DNA of 64,000 nucleotides from Odiellus spinosus (Eukaryota > Arthropoda > Arachnida > Opiliones > Phalangiidae). The stretch is from NCBI GenBank assembly GCA_963920705.1, contig CAWUCO010000272.1, positions 248,001 to 312,000 of the forward strand. Reading direction: 5' to 3'. The notes beneath the pieces are model-generated. The model was not told the origin of the DNA. It searched no databases and worked only from the letters and a program-made list of their open reading frames with translations. Shown here one piece after another: positions 13,240 to 25,695 of this stretch; positions within the stretch are counted from its first letter, which is position 1; each line of letters opens with the position of its first letter. Position numbers and translations under genes: made by a program.

Positions 13240-13435
13240 GTGGAAAAACGTGAGTGGAAAAACGTGAGTGGAAAAACGTGAGTGGAAAAACGTGAGTGGA
13301 AAAACGTGAGTGGAAAAACGTGATCGGAAAAACGTGATCGGAAAAACGTGATCGGAAAAACGTGATCGGAAAAAAGTGATCGGAAAAACGTGATCGGAAA
13401 AACGTGATCGGAAAAACGTGATCGGAAAAACGTGA
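13240..13435 (+). repeat. GTGG run (6 units) then TCGG run (8 units)
   Basis: Six GTGG units (13240-13323) are followed by eight TCGG units (13324-13435). The unit containing AAAAAAGTGA is shared with the cassette at 4783-4880, linking the two cassettes by descent. Confidence 0.94.
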
Positions 13436-13659
13436 TTGGAAAAACGTGATTGGAAAAACGTGATTGGAAAAACGTGATTGGAAAAACGTGATTGGAAAAA
13501 CGTGATTGGAAAAACGTGATTGGAAAAACGTGATTGGAAAAACGTGATTGGAAAAACGTGATTGGAAAAACGTGATTGGAAAAACGTGATTGAAAAAACG
13601 TGATTGGAAAAACGTGATTGGAAAAACGTGAATGGAAAAACGTGATTGGAAAAACGTGA

Positions 13660-14723
13660 TTGGAAAAACCTGATTGGAAAAACCTGATTGGAAAAACGTG
13701 ATTGGAAAAACGTGATTGGAAAAACGTGATTGGAAAAACGTGATTGGAAAAACCTGATTGGAAAAACCTGATTGGAAAAACCTGATTGGAAAAACGTGAT
13801 TGGAAAAACGTGATTGGAAAAACGTGATTGGAAAAACGTGATTGGAAAAACGTGATTGGAAAAACGTGATTGGAAAAACGTGATTGGAAAAACGTGATTG
13901 GAAAAACCTGATTGGAAAAACCTGATTGGAAAAACCTGATTGGAAAAACCTGATTGGAAAAACCTGATTGGAAAAACCTGATTGGAAAAACCTGATTGGA
14001 AAAACCTGATTGGAAAAACCTGATTGGAAAAACCTGATTGGAAAAACCTGATTGGAAAAACGTGATTGGAAAAACGTGATTGGAAAAACGTGATTGGAAA
14101 AACGTGATTGGAAAAACGTGATTGGAAAAACGTGATTGGAAAAACGTGATTGGAAAAACGTGATTGGAAAAACCTGATTGGAAAAACCTGATTGGAAAAA
14201 CCTGATTGGAAAAACCTGATTGGAAAAACCTGATTGGAAAAACCTGATTGGAAAAACGTGATTGGAAAAACGTGATTGGAAAAACGTGATTGGAAAAACG
14301 TGATTGGAAAAACCTGATTGGAAAAACCTGATTGGAAAAACCTGATTGGAAAAACCTGATTGGAAAAACCTGATTGGAGAAACCTGATTGGAAAAACCTG
14401 ATTGGAAAAACCTGATTGGAAAAACCTGATTGGAAAAACCTGATTGGAAAAACCTGATTGGAAAAACCTGATTGGAAAAACCTGATTGGAAAAACCTGAT
14501 TGGAGAAACCTGATTGGAAAAACCTGATTGGAAAAACCTGATTGGAAAAACCTGATTGGAAAAACCTGATTGGAAAAACCTGATTGGAAAAACCTGATTG
14601 GAAAAACCTGATTGGAAAAACCTGATTGGAAAAACCTGATTGGAAAAACCTGATTGGAAAAACCTGATTGGAAAAACCTGATTGGAAAAACCTGATTGGA
14701 AAAACCTGATTGGAAAAACCTTA
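13660..14723 (+). repeat. CCTGA variant domain, block A copy 3
   Basis: CCTGA and CGTGA runs alternate, with two GGAGAAACC units, and the domain ends with a unit whose last bases are CCTTA (14710-14723). The same CCTTA ending is found at 16393-16406, so copies 3 and 4 form a subfamily distinct from copies 1 and 2. Confidence 0.93.
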
Positions 14724-15053
14724 TTGGAAAAACGTGATTGGAAAAACGTGATTTGGAAAAACGTGATTGGAAAAACGTGATTGGAAAAACGTGATTTGGA
14801 AAAACGTGATTTGGAAAAACGTGATTTGGAAAAACGTGATTGGAAAAACGTGATTTGGAAAAACGTGATTGGAAAAACGTGAATGGAAAAACGTGATTTG
14901 CAAAAACGTGATTGGAAAAACGTGATTGGAAAAACGTGATTGGAAAAACGTGATTTGGAAAAACGTGATTTGGAAAAACGTGATTGGAAAAACGTGATTG
15001 GAAAAACGTGATTTGGAAAAACGTGATTTGGAAAAACGTGATTTGGAAAAACG

Positions 15054-16735
15054 TGACGTGATTGGAAAAACGTGATTGGAAAAACGTGATTGGAAAAACG
15101 TGATTGGAAAAACGTGATTGGAAAAACGAGATTGGAAAATCGTGATTGGAAAAACGTGATTGGAAAAACGTGATTGGAAAAACGTGATTGGAAAAACGTG
15201 ATTGGAAAAACGTGATTGGAAAAACGTGATTGGAAAAACGTGATTGGAAAAACGTGATTGAAAAAACGTGATTGGAAAAACGTGATTGGAAAAACGTGAA
15301 TGGAAAAACGTGATTGGAAAAACGTGATTGGAAAAACCTGATTGGAAAAACCTGATTGGAAAAACGTGATTGGAAAAACGTGATTGGAAAAACGTGATTG
15401 GAAAAACGTGATTGGAAAAACCTGATTGGAAAAACCTGATTGGAAAAACCTGATTGGAAAAACGTGATTGGAAAAACGTGATTGGAAAAACGTGATTGGA
15501 AAAACGTGATTGGAAAAACGTGATTGGAAAAACGTGATTGGAAAAACGTGATTGGAAAAACCTGATTGGAAAAACCTGATTGGAAAAACCTGATTGGAAA
15601 AACCTGATTGGAAAAACCTGATTGGAAAAACCTGATTGGAAAAACCTGATTGGAAAAACCTGATTGGAAAAACCTGATTGGAAAAACCTGACTGGAAAAA
15701 CCTGATTGGAAAAACCTGATTGGAAAAACTTGATTGGAAAAACCTGATTGGAAAAACCTGATTGGAAAAACGTGATTGGAAAAACGTGATTGGAAAAACG
15801 TGATTGGAAAAACGTGATTGGAAAAACGTGATTGGAAAAACGTGATTGGAAAAACGTGATTGGAAAAACGTGATTGGAAAAACCTGATTGGAAAAACCTG
15901 ATTGGAAAAACCTGATTGGAAAAACCTGATTGGAAAAACCTGATTGGAAAAACCTGATTGGAAAAACCTGATTGGAAAAACCTGATTGGAAAAACCTGAT
16001 TGGAAAAACATTGATTGGAAAAACGTGATTGGAAAAACGTGATTGGAAAAACCTGATTGGAAAAACCTGATTGGAAAAACCTGATTGGAAAAACCTGATT
16101 GGAAAAACCTGATTGGAAAAACCTGATTGGAAAAACCTGATTGGAAAAACCTGATTGGAAAAACCTGATTGTAAAAACCTGATTGGAAAAACCTGATTGG
16201 AAAAACCTGATTGGAAAAACCTGATTGGAGAAACCTGATTGGAAAAACCTGATTGGAAAAACCTGATTGGAAAAACCTGATTGGAAAAACCTGATTGGAA
16301 AAACCTGATTGGAAAAACCTGATTGGAAAAACCTGATTGGAAAAACCTGATTGGAAAAACCTGATTGGAAAAACCTGATTGGAAAAACCTGATTGGAAAA
16401 ACCTTATTGGAAAAACGTGATTGGAAAAACGTAATTTGGAAAAACGTGATTGGAAAAACGTGATTGGAAAAACGTGATTTGGAAAAACGTGATTTGGAAA
16501 AACGTGATTTGGAAAAACGTGATTGGAAAAACGTGATTTGGAAAAACGTGATTGGAAAAACGTGAATGGAAAAACGTGATTTGCAAAAACGTGATTGGAA
16601 AAACGTGATTGGAAAATGTGATTGGAAAAACGTGATTTGGAAAAACGTGATTTGGAAAAACGTGATTGGAAAAACGTGATTGGAAAAACGTGATTTGGAA
16701 AAACGTGATTTGGAAAAACGTGATTTGGAAAAACG
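15054..16735 (+). repeat. Higher-order block A, copy 4
   Basis: This lacks the GTGG/TCGG cassette but keeps the ATGG marker, the CCTGA domain (15328-16406, with an ACATTGATT unit near 16009) and the final core. Its CCTTA marker lies 1683 bp after that of copy 3, giving a tandem period of about 1.7 kb. Confidence 0.86.
15328..16406 (+). repeat. CCTGA variant domain, block A copy 4
   Basis: This alternates with canonical runs as in copy 3 and ends in the same CCTTA unit. Individual units vary (CCTGACTGG near 15688, ACTTGA near 15728, GTAAAAACC near 16170). Confidence 0.93.
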
Positions 16736-18148
16736 TGACGTGATTGGAAAAACGTGATTGGAAAAACGTGATTGGAAAAACGTGATTGGAAAAACGTGAT
16801 TGGAAAAACGTGATTGGAAAAACGTGATTGGAAAATCGTGATTGGAAAAACGTGATTGGAAAAACGTGATTGGAGAAACGTGATTGGAAAAACGTGATTG
16901 GAAAAACGTGATTGGAAAAACGTGATTGGAAAAACGTGATTGGAAAAACGTGATTGGTAAAACGTGATTGGAAAAACGTGATTGGAAAAACGTGATTGGA
17001 AAAACGTGATTTGAAAAACGTGATTGGAAAAACGTGATTGGAAAAACGTGATTGGAAAAACGTGATTGGAAAAACGTGATTGTAAAAACGTGATTGGAAA
17101 AACGTGATTGGAAAAACGTGATTGGAAAAACGTGATTGGAAAAACGTGATTGGAAAAACGTGATTGGAAAAACGTGATTGGAAAAACGTGATTGGAAAAA
17201 CGTGATTGGAAAAACGTGATTGGAAAAACGTGATTGGAAAAACGTGATTGGAAAAACGTGATTGGAAAAACGTGATTGGAAAAACGTGATTGGAAAAACG
17301 TGATTGGAAAAACGTGATTGGAAAAACCTGATTGGAAAAACCTGATTGGAAAAACGTGATTGGAAAAACGTGATTGGAAAAACGTGATTGGAAAAACGTG
17401 ATTGGAAAAACGTGATTGGAAAAACGTGATTGGAAAAACGTGATTGGAAAAGCGTGATTGGAAAAACGTGATTGGAAAAACGTGATTGGAAAAACGTGAT
17501 TGGAAAAACGTGATTGGAAAAACGTGATTGGAAAAACGTGATTGGAAAAACGTGATTGGAAAAACGTGATTGGAAAAACGTGATTGGAAAAACGTGATTG
17601 GAAAAACGTGATTCGAAAAACGTGATTGGAAAAACGTGATTGGAAAAACGTGATTTGGAAAAACGTGATTTGGAAAAACGTGATTGGAAAAACGTGATTG
17701 GACAAACGTGATTTGGAAAAACGTGATTTGGAAAAACGTGATTTGGAAAAACGTGACGTGATTGGAAAAACGTGATTGGAAAAACGTGATTGGAAAAACG
17801 TGATTGGAAAAACGTGATTGGAAAAACGTGATTGGAAAAACGTGATTTGGAAAAACGTGATTGGAAAAACGTGATTGGAAAAACGTGATTTGGAAAAACG
17901 TGATTTGGAAAAACGTGATTTGGAAAAACGTGATTGGAAAAACGTGATTTGGAAAAACGTGATTGGAAAAACGTGAATGGAAAAACGTGATTTGGAAAAA
18001 CGTGATTTGGAAAAACGTGATTGGAAAAACGTGATTGGAAAAACGTGATTTGGAAAAACGTGATTTGGAAAAACGTGATTGGAAAAACGTGATTGGAAAA
18101 ACGTGATTTGGAAAAACGTGATTTGGAAAAACGTGATTTGGAAAAACG
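16736..18148 (+). repeat. Canonical runs and one junction-bounded core
   Basis: This is mostly 14-mers with scattered single changes (AAAATCG near 16826, GGAGAAACG near 16873, GGTAAAACG near 16955, GTAAAAACG near 17081, two CCTGA units near 17330-17357, TTCG near 17613). A GGACAAACG marker precedes the 17754 junction, and a full 395-bp core-plus-six-unit repeat runs to 18149. Confidence 0.85.
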
Positions 18149-19618
18149 TGACGTGATTGGAAAAACGTGATTGGAAAAACGTGATTGGAAAAACGTGATT
18201 GGAAAAACGTGATTGGAAAAACGTGATTGGAAAAACGTGATTGGAAAAACGTGAGTGGAAAAACGTGAGTGGAAAAACGTGAGTGGAAAAACGTGAGTGG
18301 AAAAACGTGAGTGGAAAAACGTGATCGGAAAAACGTGATCGGAAAAACGTGATCGGAAAAACGTGATCGGAAAAACGTGATCGGAAAAACGTGATCGGAA
18401 AAACGTGATCGGAAAAACGTGATTGGAAAAACGTGATTGGAAAAACGTGATTGGAAAAACGTGATTGGAAAAACGTGATTGGAAAAACGTGATTGGAAAA
18501 ACGTGATTGGAAAAACGTGATTGGAAAAACGTGATTGGAAAAACGTGATTGGAAAAACGTGAGTGGAAAAACGTGAGTGGAAAAACGTGAGTGGAAAAAC
18601 GTGAGTGGAAAAACGTGAGTGGAAAAACGTGATTGGAAAAACGTGATTGGAAAAACGTGATTGGAAAAACGTGATTGGAAAAACGTGATTGGAAAACGTG
18701 ATTGGAAAAACGTGATTGGAAAAACGTGATTGGAAAAACGTGATTGGAAAAACGTGATTGGAAAAACGTGATTGGAAAAACGTGATTGGAAAAACGTGAT
18801 TGTTAAAACGTGATTGGAAAAACGTGATTGGAAAAACGTGATTGGAAAAACGTGAGTGGAAAAACGTGAGTGGAAAAACGTGAGTGGAAAAACGTGAGTG
18901 GAAAAACGTGAGTGGAAAAACGTGATTTGGAAAAACGTGATTGGAAAAACGTGATTGGAAAAACGTGATTGGAAAAACGTGATTGGAAAAACGTGATTTG
19001 GAAAAACGTGATTTGGAAAAACGTGATTGGAAAAACGTGATTGGAAAAACGTGATTGGAAAAACGTGATTTGGAAAAACGTGATTGGAAAAACGTGATTG
19101 GAAAAACGTGATTGGAAAAACGTGATTTGGAAAAACGTGATTTGGAAAAACGTGATTTGGAAAAACGTGTTTGGAAAAACGTGATTTGGAAAAACGTGAT
19201 TTGGAAAAACGTGATTTGGAAAAACGTGATTGGAAAAACGTGATTTGGAAAAACGTGATTGGAAAAACGTGAATGGAAAAACGTGATTTGGAAAAACGTG
19301 ATTTGGAAAAACGTGATTGGAAAAACGTGATTGGAAAAACGTGATTGGAAAAACGTGATTTGGAAAAACGTGATTTAGAAAAACGTGATTTGGAAAAACG
19401 TGATTGGAAAAACGTGATTTGGAAAAACGTGATTGGAAAAACGTGAATGGAAAAACGTGATTTGGAAAAACGTGATTTGGAAAAACGTGATTGGAAAAAC
19501 GTGATTGGAAAAACGTGATTTGGAAAAACGTGATTTGGAAAAACGTGATTGGAAAAACGTGATTGGAAAAACGTGATTTGGAAAAACGTGATTTGGAAAA
19601 ACGTGATTTGGAAAAACG
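18149..19618 (+). repeat. GTGG/TCGG higher-order cassette, copy 1
   Basis: Zones in order: canonical units, GTGG x5 (18255-18324), TCGG x7 (18325-18422), canonical, GTGG x5 (18563-18632), canonical with one 13-bp unit, GTGG x5 (18856-18925), then 14/15-bp core patterns. The next 1.3 kb repeats the order and the same run lengths of 5, 7, 5 and 5. Confidence 0.9.
18255..18925 (+). repeat. GTGG x5, TCGG x7, GTGG x5, GTGG x5 runs
   Basis: The runs are at 18255-18324 (GTGG), 18325-18422 (TCGG), 18563-18632 (GTGG) and 18856-18925 (GTGG), separated by canonical units. A TTGTTAAAAC unit lies near 18799. Confidence 0.94.
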
Positions 19619-20910
19619 TGACGTGATTGGAAAAACGTGATTGGAAAAACGTGATTGGAAAAACGTGATTGGAAAAACGTGATTGGAAAAACGTGATTGG
19701 AAAAACGTGATTGGAAAAACGTGATTGGAAAAACGTGATTGGAAAAACGTGATTGGAAAAACGTGATTGGAAAAACGTGATTGGAAAAACGTGATTGGAA
19801 AAACGTGATTGGAAAAACGTGATTGGAAAAACGTGAGTGGAAAAACGTGAGTGGAAAAACGTGAGTGGAAAAACGTGAGTGGAAAAACGTGAGTGGAAAA
19901 ACGTGATCGGAAAAACGTGATCGGAAAAACGTGATCGGAAAAACGTGATCGGAAAAACGTGATCGGAAAAACGTGATCGGAAAAACGTGATCGGAAAAAC
20001 GTGATTGGAAAAACGTGATTGGAAAAACGTGATTGGAAAAACGTGATTGGAAAAACGTGATTGGAAAAACGTGATTGGAAAAACGTGATTGGAAAAACGT
20101 GATTGGAAAAACGTGATTGGAAAAACGTGAGTGGAAAAACGTGAGTGGAAAAACGTGAGTGGAAAAACGTGAGTGGAAAAACGTGAGTGGAAAAACGTGA
20201 TTGGAAAAACGTGATTGGAAAAACGTGATTGGAAAAACGTGATTGGAAAACGTGATTGGAAAAACGTGATTGGAAAAACGTGATTGGAAAAACGTGATTG
20301 GAAAAACGTGATTGGAAAAACGTGATTGGAAAAACGTGATTGGAAAAACGTGATTGGAAAAACGTGATTGGAAAAACGTGATTGGAAAAACGTGATTGGA
20401 AAAACGTGAGTGGAAAAACGTGAGTGGAAAAACGTGAGTGGAAAAACGTGAGTGGAAAAACGTGAGTGGAAAAACGTGATTTGGAAAAACGTGATTGGAA
20501 AAACGTGATTGGAAAAACGTGATTGGAAAAACGTGATTGGAAAAACGTGATTTGGAAAAACGTGATTTGGAAAAACGTGATTGGAAAAACGTGATTGGAA
20601 AAACGTGATTGGAAAAACGTGATTTGGAAAAACGTGATTGGAAAAACGTGATTGGAAAAACGTGATTTGGAAAAACGTGATTTGGAAAAACGTGATTTGG
20701 AAAAACGTGATTGGAAAAACGTGATTTGGAAAAACGTGATTGGAAAAACGTGAATGGAAAAACGTGATTTGGAAAAACGTGATTGGAAAAACGTGATTGG
20801 AAAAACGTGATTTGGAAAAACGTGATTTGGAAAAACGTGATTGGAAAAACGTGATTGGAAAAACGTGATTTGGAAAAACGTGATTTGGAAAAACGTGATT
20901 TGGAACAACG
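19619..20910 (+). repeat. GTGG/TCGG higher-order cassette, copy 2
   Basis: This has the same zone order as copy 1 with identical run lengths: GTGG x5 (19837-19906), TCGG x7 (19907-20004), GTGG x5 (20131-20200) and GTGG x5 (20410-20479). Offsets from copy 1 fall from 1582 to 1568 to 1554 bp across the cassette, each step being one unit. Confidence 0.9.
19837..20479 (+). repeat. GTGG x5, TCGG x7, GTGG x5, GTGG x5 runs, second set
   Basis: This reproduces the run lengths of 18255-18925 exactly, with a 13-bp (4-A) unit near 20250 between the second and third GTGG runs, as in copy 1 near 18694. The identity of the run lengths suggests recent duplication of the whole cassette. Confidence 0.94.
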
Positions 20911-22234
20911 TGACGTGATTGGAAAAACGTGATTGGAAAAACGTGATTGGAAAAACGTGATTTGGAAAAACGTGATTGGAAAAACGTGATTGGAAAAACG
21001 TGATTTGGAAAAACGTGATTTGGAAAAACGTGATTTGGAAAAACGTGATTGGAAAAACGTGATTTGGAAAAACGTGATTTGGAAAAACGTGATTTGGAAA
21101 AACGTGATTGGAAAAACGTGATTTGGAAAAACGTGATTGGAAAAACGTGAATGGAAAAACGTGATTTGGAAAAACGTGATTTGGAAAAACGTGATTGGAA
21201 AAACGTGATTGGAAAAACGTGATTGGAAAAACGTGATTTGGAAAAACGTGATTTGGAAAAACGTGATTTGGAAAAACGTGATTGGAAAAACGTGATTTGG
21301 AAAAACGTGATTGGAAAAACGTGAATGGAAAAACGTGATTTGGAAAAACGTGATTTGGAAAAACGTGATTGGAAAAACGTGATTTGGAAAAACGTGATTT
21401 GGAAAAACGTGATTGGAAAAACGTGATTGGAAAAACGTGATTTGGAAAAACGTGATTGGAAAAACGTGAATGGAAAAACGTGATTTGGAAAAACGTGATT
21501 TGGAAAAACGTGATTGGAAAAACGTGATTGGAAAAACGTGATTTGGAAAAACGTGATTTGGAAAAACGTGATTGGAAAAACGTGATTGGAAAAACGTGAT
21601 TTGGAAAAACGTGATTTGGAAAAACGTGATTTGGAAAAACGTGACGTGATTGGAAAAACGTGATTGGAAAAACGTGATTGGAAAAACGTGATTGGAAAAA
21701 CGTGATTGGAAAAACGTGATTGGAAAGACGTGATTTGGAAAAACGTGATTTGGAAAAACGTGATTTGGAAAAACGTGTTTGGAAAAACGTGATTTGGAAA
21801 AACGTGATTTGGAAAAACGTGATTTGGAAAAACGTGATTGGAAAAACGTGATTTGGAAAAACGTGATTGGAAAAACGTGAATGGAAAAACGTGATTTGGA
21901 AAAACGTGATTTGGAAAAACGTGATTGGAAAAACGTGATTGGAAAAACGTGATTGGAAAAACGTGATTTGGAAAAACGTGATTTAGAAAAACGTGATTTG
22001 GAAAAACGTGATTGGAAAAACGTGATTTGGAAAAACGTGATTGGAAAAACGTGAATGGAAAAACGTGATTTGGAAAAACGTGATTTGGAAAAACGTGATT
22101 GGAAAAACGTGATTGGAAAAACGTGATTTGGAAAAACGTGATTTGGAAAAACGTGATTGGAAAAACGTGATTGGAAAAACGTGATTTGGAAAAACGTGAT
22201 TTGGAAAAACGTGATTTGGAAAAACGTGACGTGA
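20911..22234 (+). repeat. Mixed 14/15-bp cores with a 2608-bp-offset duplicate
   Basis: This contains the junctions at 20911, 21642 and 22227. The markers CGTGTTTGG (21774) and ATTTAGAA (21981) and the junction at 22227 each lie exactly 2608 bp after 19166, 19373 and 19619, so roughly 470 bp ending at 22234 is a copy of the end of the 18149-19618 cassette. Confidence 0.85.
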
Positions 22235-22696
22235 TTGGAAAAACGTGATTGGAAAAACGTGATTGGAAAAACGTGATTGGAAAAACGTGATTGGAAAAAC
22301 GTGATTGGAAAAACGTGATTGGAAAAACGTGATTGGAAAAACGTGATTGGAAAAACGTGATTGGAAAAACGTGATTGGAAAAACGTGATTGGAAAAACGT
22401 GATTGGAAAAACGTGATTGGAAAAACGTGATTGGAAAAACGTGATTGGAAAAACGTGATTGGAAAAACGTGATTGGAAAAACGTGATTGGAAAAACGTGA
22501 TTGGAAAAACGTGATTGGAAAAACGTGATTGGAAAAACGTGATTGGAAAAACGTGATTGGAAAAACGTGATTGGAAAAACGTGATTGGAAAAACGTGATT
22601 GGAAAAACGTGATTGGAAAAAGGTGATTGGAAAAAGGTGATTGGAAAAAGGTGATTGGAAAAAGGTGATTGGAAAAAGGTGATTGGAAAAAGGTGA
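22235..22696 (+). repeat. 27 canonical 14-mers then six GGTGA units
   Basis: Exactly 27 canonical units (22235-22612) are followed by six units with AAAAAGGTGA (C10 to G, CpG lost) at 22613-22696. Elsewhere GGTGA occurs only as one or two units (near 441, 4999, 39777-39795, 40826), so this is the only place it has been amplified. Confidence 0.94.
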
Positions 22697-25695
22697 TTGG
22701 AAAAACGTGATTGGAAAAACGTGATTGGTTAAACTTGATTGGAAAAACGTGATTGGAAAAACGTGATTGGAAAAACGTGATTGGAAAAACGTGATTGGAA
22801 AAACGTGATTGGAAAAACGTGATTGGAAAAACGTGATTGGAAAAACGTGATTGGAAAAACGTGATTGGAAAAACGTGATTGGAAAAACGTGATTGGAAAA
22901 ACGTGAGAGGAAAAACGTGATTGGAAAAACGTGATTGGAAAACGTGATTGGAAAAACGTGATTGGAAAAACGTGATTGGAAAAACGTGATTGGAAAAACG
23001 TGATTGGAAAAACGTGATTGGAAAAACGTGATTGGAAAAACGTGATTGGAAAAACGTGATTGGAAAAACCTGATTGGAAAAACGTGATTGGAAAAACGTG
23101 ATTGGAAAAACGTGATTTGGAAAAACGTGATTGGAAAAACGTGATTGGAAAAACGTGATTTGGAAAAACGTGATTGGAAAAACGTGAATGGAAAAACGTG
23201 ATTTGGAAAAACGTGATTTGGAAAAACGTGATTGGAAAAACGTGATTGGAAAAACGTGATTTGGAAAAACGTGATTTGGAAAAACGTGATTGGAAAAACG
23301 TGATTGGAAAAACGTGATTTGGAAAAACGTGATTTGGAAAAACGTGATTTGGAAAAACGTGACGTGATTGGAAAAACGTGATTGGAAAAACGTGATTGGA
23401 AAAACGTGATTGGAAAAACGTGATTTGGAAAAACGTGATTGGAAAAACGTGATTGGAAAAACGTGATTTGGAAAAACGTGATTTGGAAAAACGTGATTGG
23501 AAAAACGTGATTTGGAAAAACGTGATTGGAAAAACGTGAATGGAAAAACGTGATTTGGAAAAACGTGATTTGGAAAAACGTGATTGGAAAAACGTGATTG
23601 GAAAAACGTGATTTGGAAAAACGTGATTTGGAAAAACGTGATTTGGAAAAACGTGATTGGAAAAACGTGATTGGAAAAACGTGATTTGGAAAAACGTGAT
23701 TTGGAAAAACGTGATTGGAAAAACGTGATTGGAAAAACGTGATTTGGAAAAACGTGATTTGGAAAAACGTGATTTGGAAAATCGTGATTTGGAAAAAAGT
23801 GACGTGATTGGAAAAACGTGATTGGAAAAACGTGATTGGAAAAACGTGATTTGGAAAAACGTGATTGGAAAAACGTGATTGGAAAAACGTGATTTGGAAA
23901 AACGTGATTGGAAAAACGTGAATGGAAAAACGTGATTTGGAAAAACGTGATTTGGAAAAACGTGATTGGAAAAACGTGATTGGAAAAACGTGATTTGGAA
24001 AAACGTGATTTGGAAAAACGTGATTGGAAAAACGTGATTGGAAAAACGTGATTTGGAAAAACGTGATTTGGAAAAACGTGATTTGGAAAAACGTGACGTG
24101 ATTGGAAAAACGTGATTGGAAAAACGTGATTGGAAAAACGTGATTGGAAAAACGTGATTTGGAAAAACGTGATTGGAAAAACGTGATTGGAAAAACGTGA
24201 TTTGGAAAAACGTGATTTGGAAAAACGTGATTGGAAAAACGTGATTTGGAAAAACGTGATTGGAAAAACGTGAATGGAAAAACGTGATTTGGAAAAACGT
24301 GATTTGGAAAAACGTGATTGGAAAAACGTGATTGGAAAAACGTGATTTGGAAAAACGTGATTTGGAAAAACGTGATTTGGAAAAACGTGATTGGAAAAAC
24401 GTGATTGGAAAAACGTGATTTGGAAAAACGTGATTTGGAAAAACGTGATTGGAAAAACGTGATTGGAAAAACGTGATTTGGAAAAACGTGATTTGGAAAA
24501 ACGTGATTTGGAAAATCGTGATTTGGAAAAAAGTGACGTGATTGGAAAAACGTGATTGGAAAAACGTGATTGGAAAAACGTGAATGGAAAAACGTGATTT
24601 GGAAAAACGTGATTGGAAAAACGTGATTGGAAAAACGTGATTGGAAAAACGTGATTGGAAAAACGTGATTGGAAAAACGTGATTGGAAAAACGTGATTGG
24701 AAAAACGTGATTGGAAAAACGTGATTGGAAAAACGTGATTGGAAAAACGTGATTGGAAAAACGTGAGAGGAAAAACGTGATTGGAAAAACGTGATTGGAA
24801 AACGTGATTGGAAAAACGTGATTGGAAAAACGTGATTGGAAAAACGTGATTGGAAAAACGTGATTGGAAAAACGTGATTGGAAAAACGTGATTGGAAAAA
24901 CGTGATTGGAAAAACGTGATTGGAAAAACCTGATTGGAAAAACGTGATTGGAAAAACGTGATTGGAAAAACGTGATTTGGAAAAACGTGATTGGAAAAAC
25001 GTGATTGGAAAAACGTGATTTGGAAAAACGTGATTGGAAAAACGTGAATGGAAAAACGTGATTTGGAAAAACGTGATTTGGAAAAACGTGATTGGAAAAA
25101 CGTGATTGGAAAAACGTGATTTGGAAAAACGTGATTTGGAAAAACGTGATTGGAAAAACGTGATTGGAAAAACGTGATTTGGAAAAACGTGATTTGGAAA
25201 AACGTGATTTGGAAAAACGTGACGTGATTGGAAAAACGTGATTGGAAAAACGTGATTGGAAAAACGTGATTGGAAAAACGTGATTGGAAAAACGTGATTG
25301 GAAAAACGTGATTTGGAAAAACGTGATTGGAAAAACGTGATTGGAAAAACGTGATTTGGAAAAACGTGATTTGGAAAAACGTGATTGGAAAAACGTGATT
25401 TGGAAAAACGTGATTGGAAAAACGTGAATGGAAAAACGTGATTTGGAAAAACGTGATTTGGAAAAACGTGATTGGAAAAACGTGATTGGAAAAACGTGAT
25501 TTGGAAAAACGTGATTTGGAAAAACGTGATTTGGAAAAACGTGATTGGAAAAACGTGATTGGAAAAACGTGATTTGGAAAAACGTGATTTGGAAAAACGT
25601 GATTGGAAAAACGTGATTGGAAAAACGTGATTTGGAAAAACGTGATTTGGAAAAACGTGATTTGGAAAATCGTGATTTGGAAAAAAGTGACGTGA
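22697..25695 (+). repeat. Nested higher-order repeats with 734- and 1860-bp periods
   Basis: Junctions at 23360, 23800, 24094, 24534, 25220 and 25688 show two nested duplications. The 23360/23800 pair recurs 734 bp later at 24094/24534. The markers GTGAGAGG (near 22905 and 24765), a lone CCTGA unit (near 23069 and 24929) and the junctions 23360 and 25220 recur 1860 bp apart. A distinctive AAAATCG plus AAAAAAGTGACG ending is shared by 23800, 24534 and 25688. An unusual GGTTAAACTTGA unit lies at 22725-22738. Confidence 0.86.

Larger units (their letters stand above)
13148..15053 (+). repeat. Higher-order block A, copy 3
   Basis: This has the same order as copies 1 and 2: canonical units, a GTGG run (13240-13323, six units), a TCGG run (13324-13435, eight units, one with AAAAAAGTGA), canonical units with the G-to-A and ATGG markers, a CCTGA domain and a core. 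It lacks the long canonical stretch after the CCTGA domain found in copies 1 and 2, and the AAAAAGGTGA marker. Confidence 0.87.
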
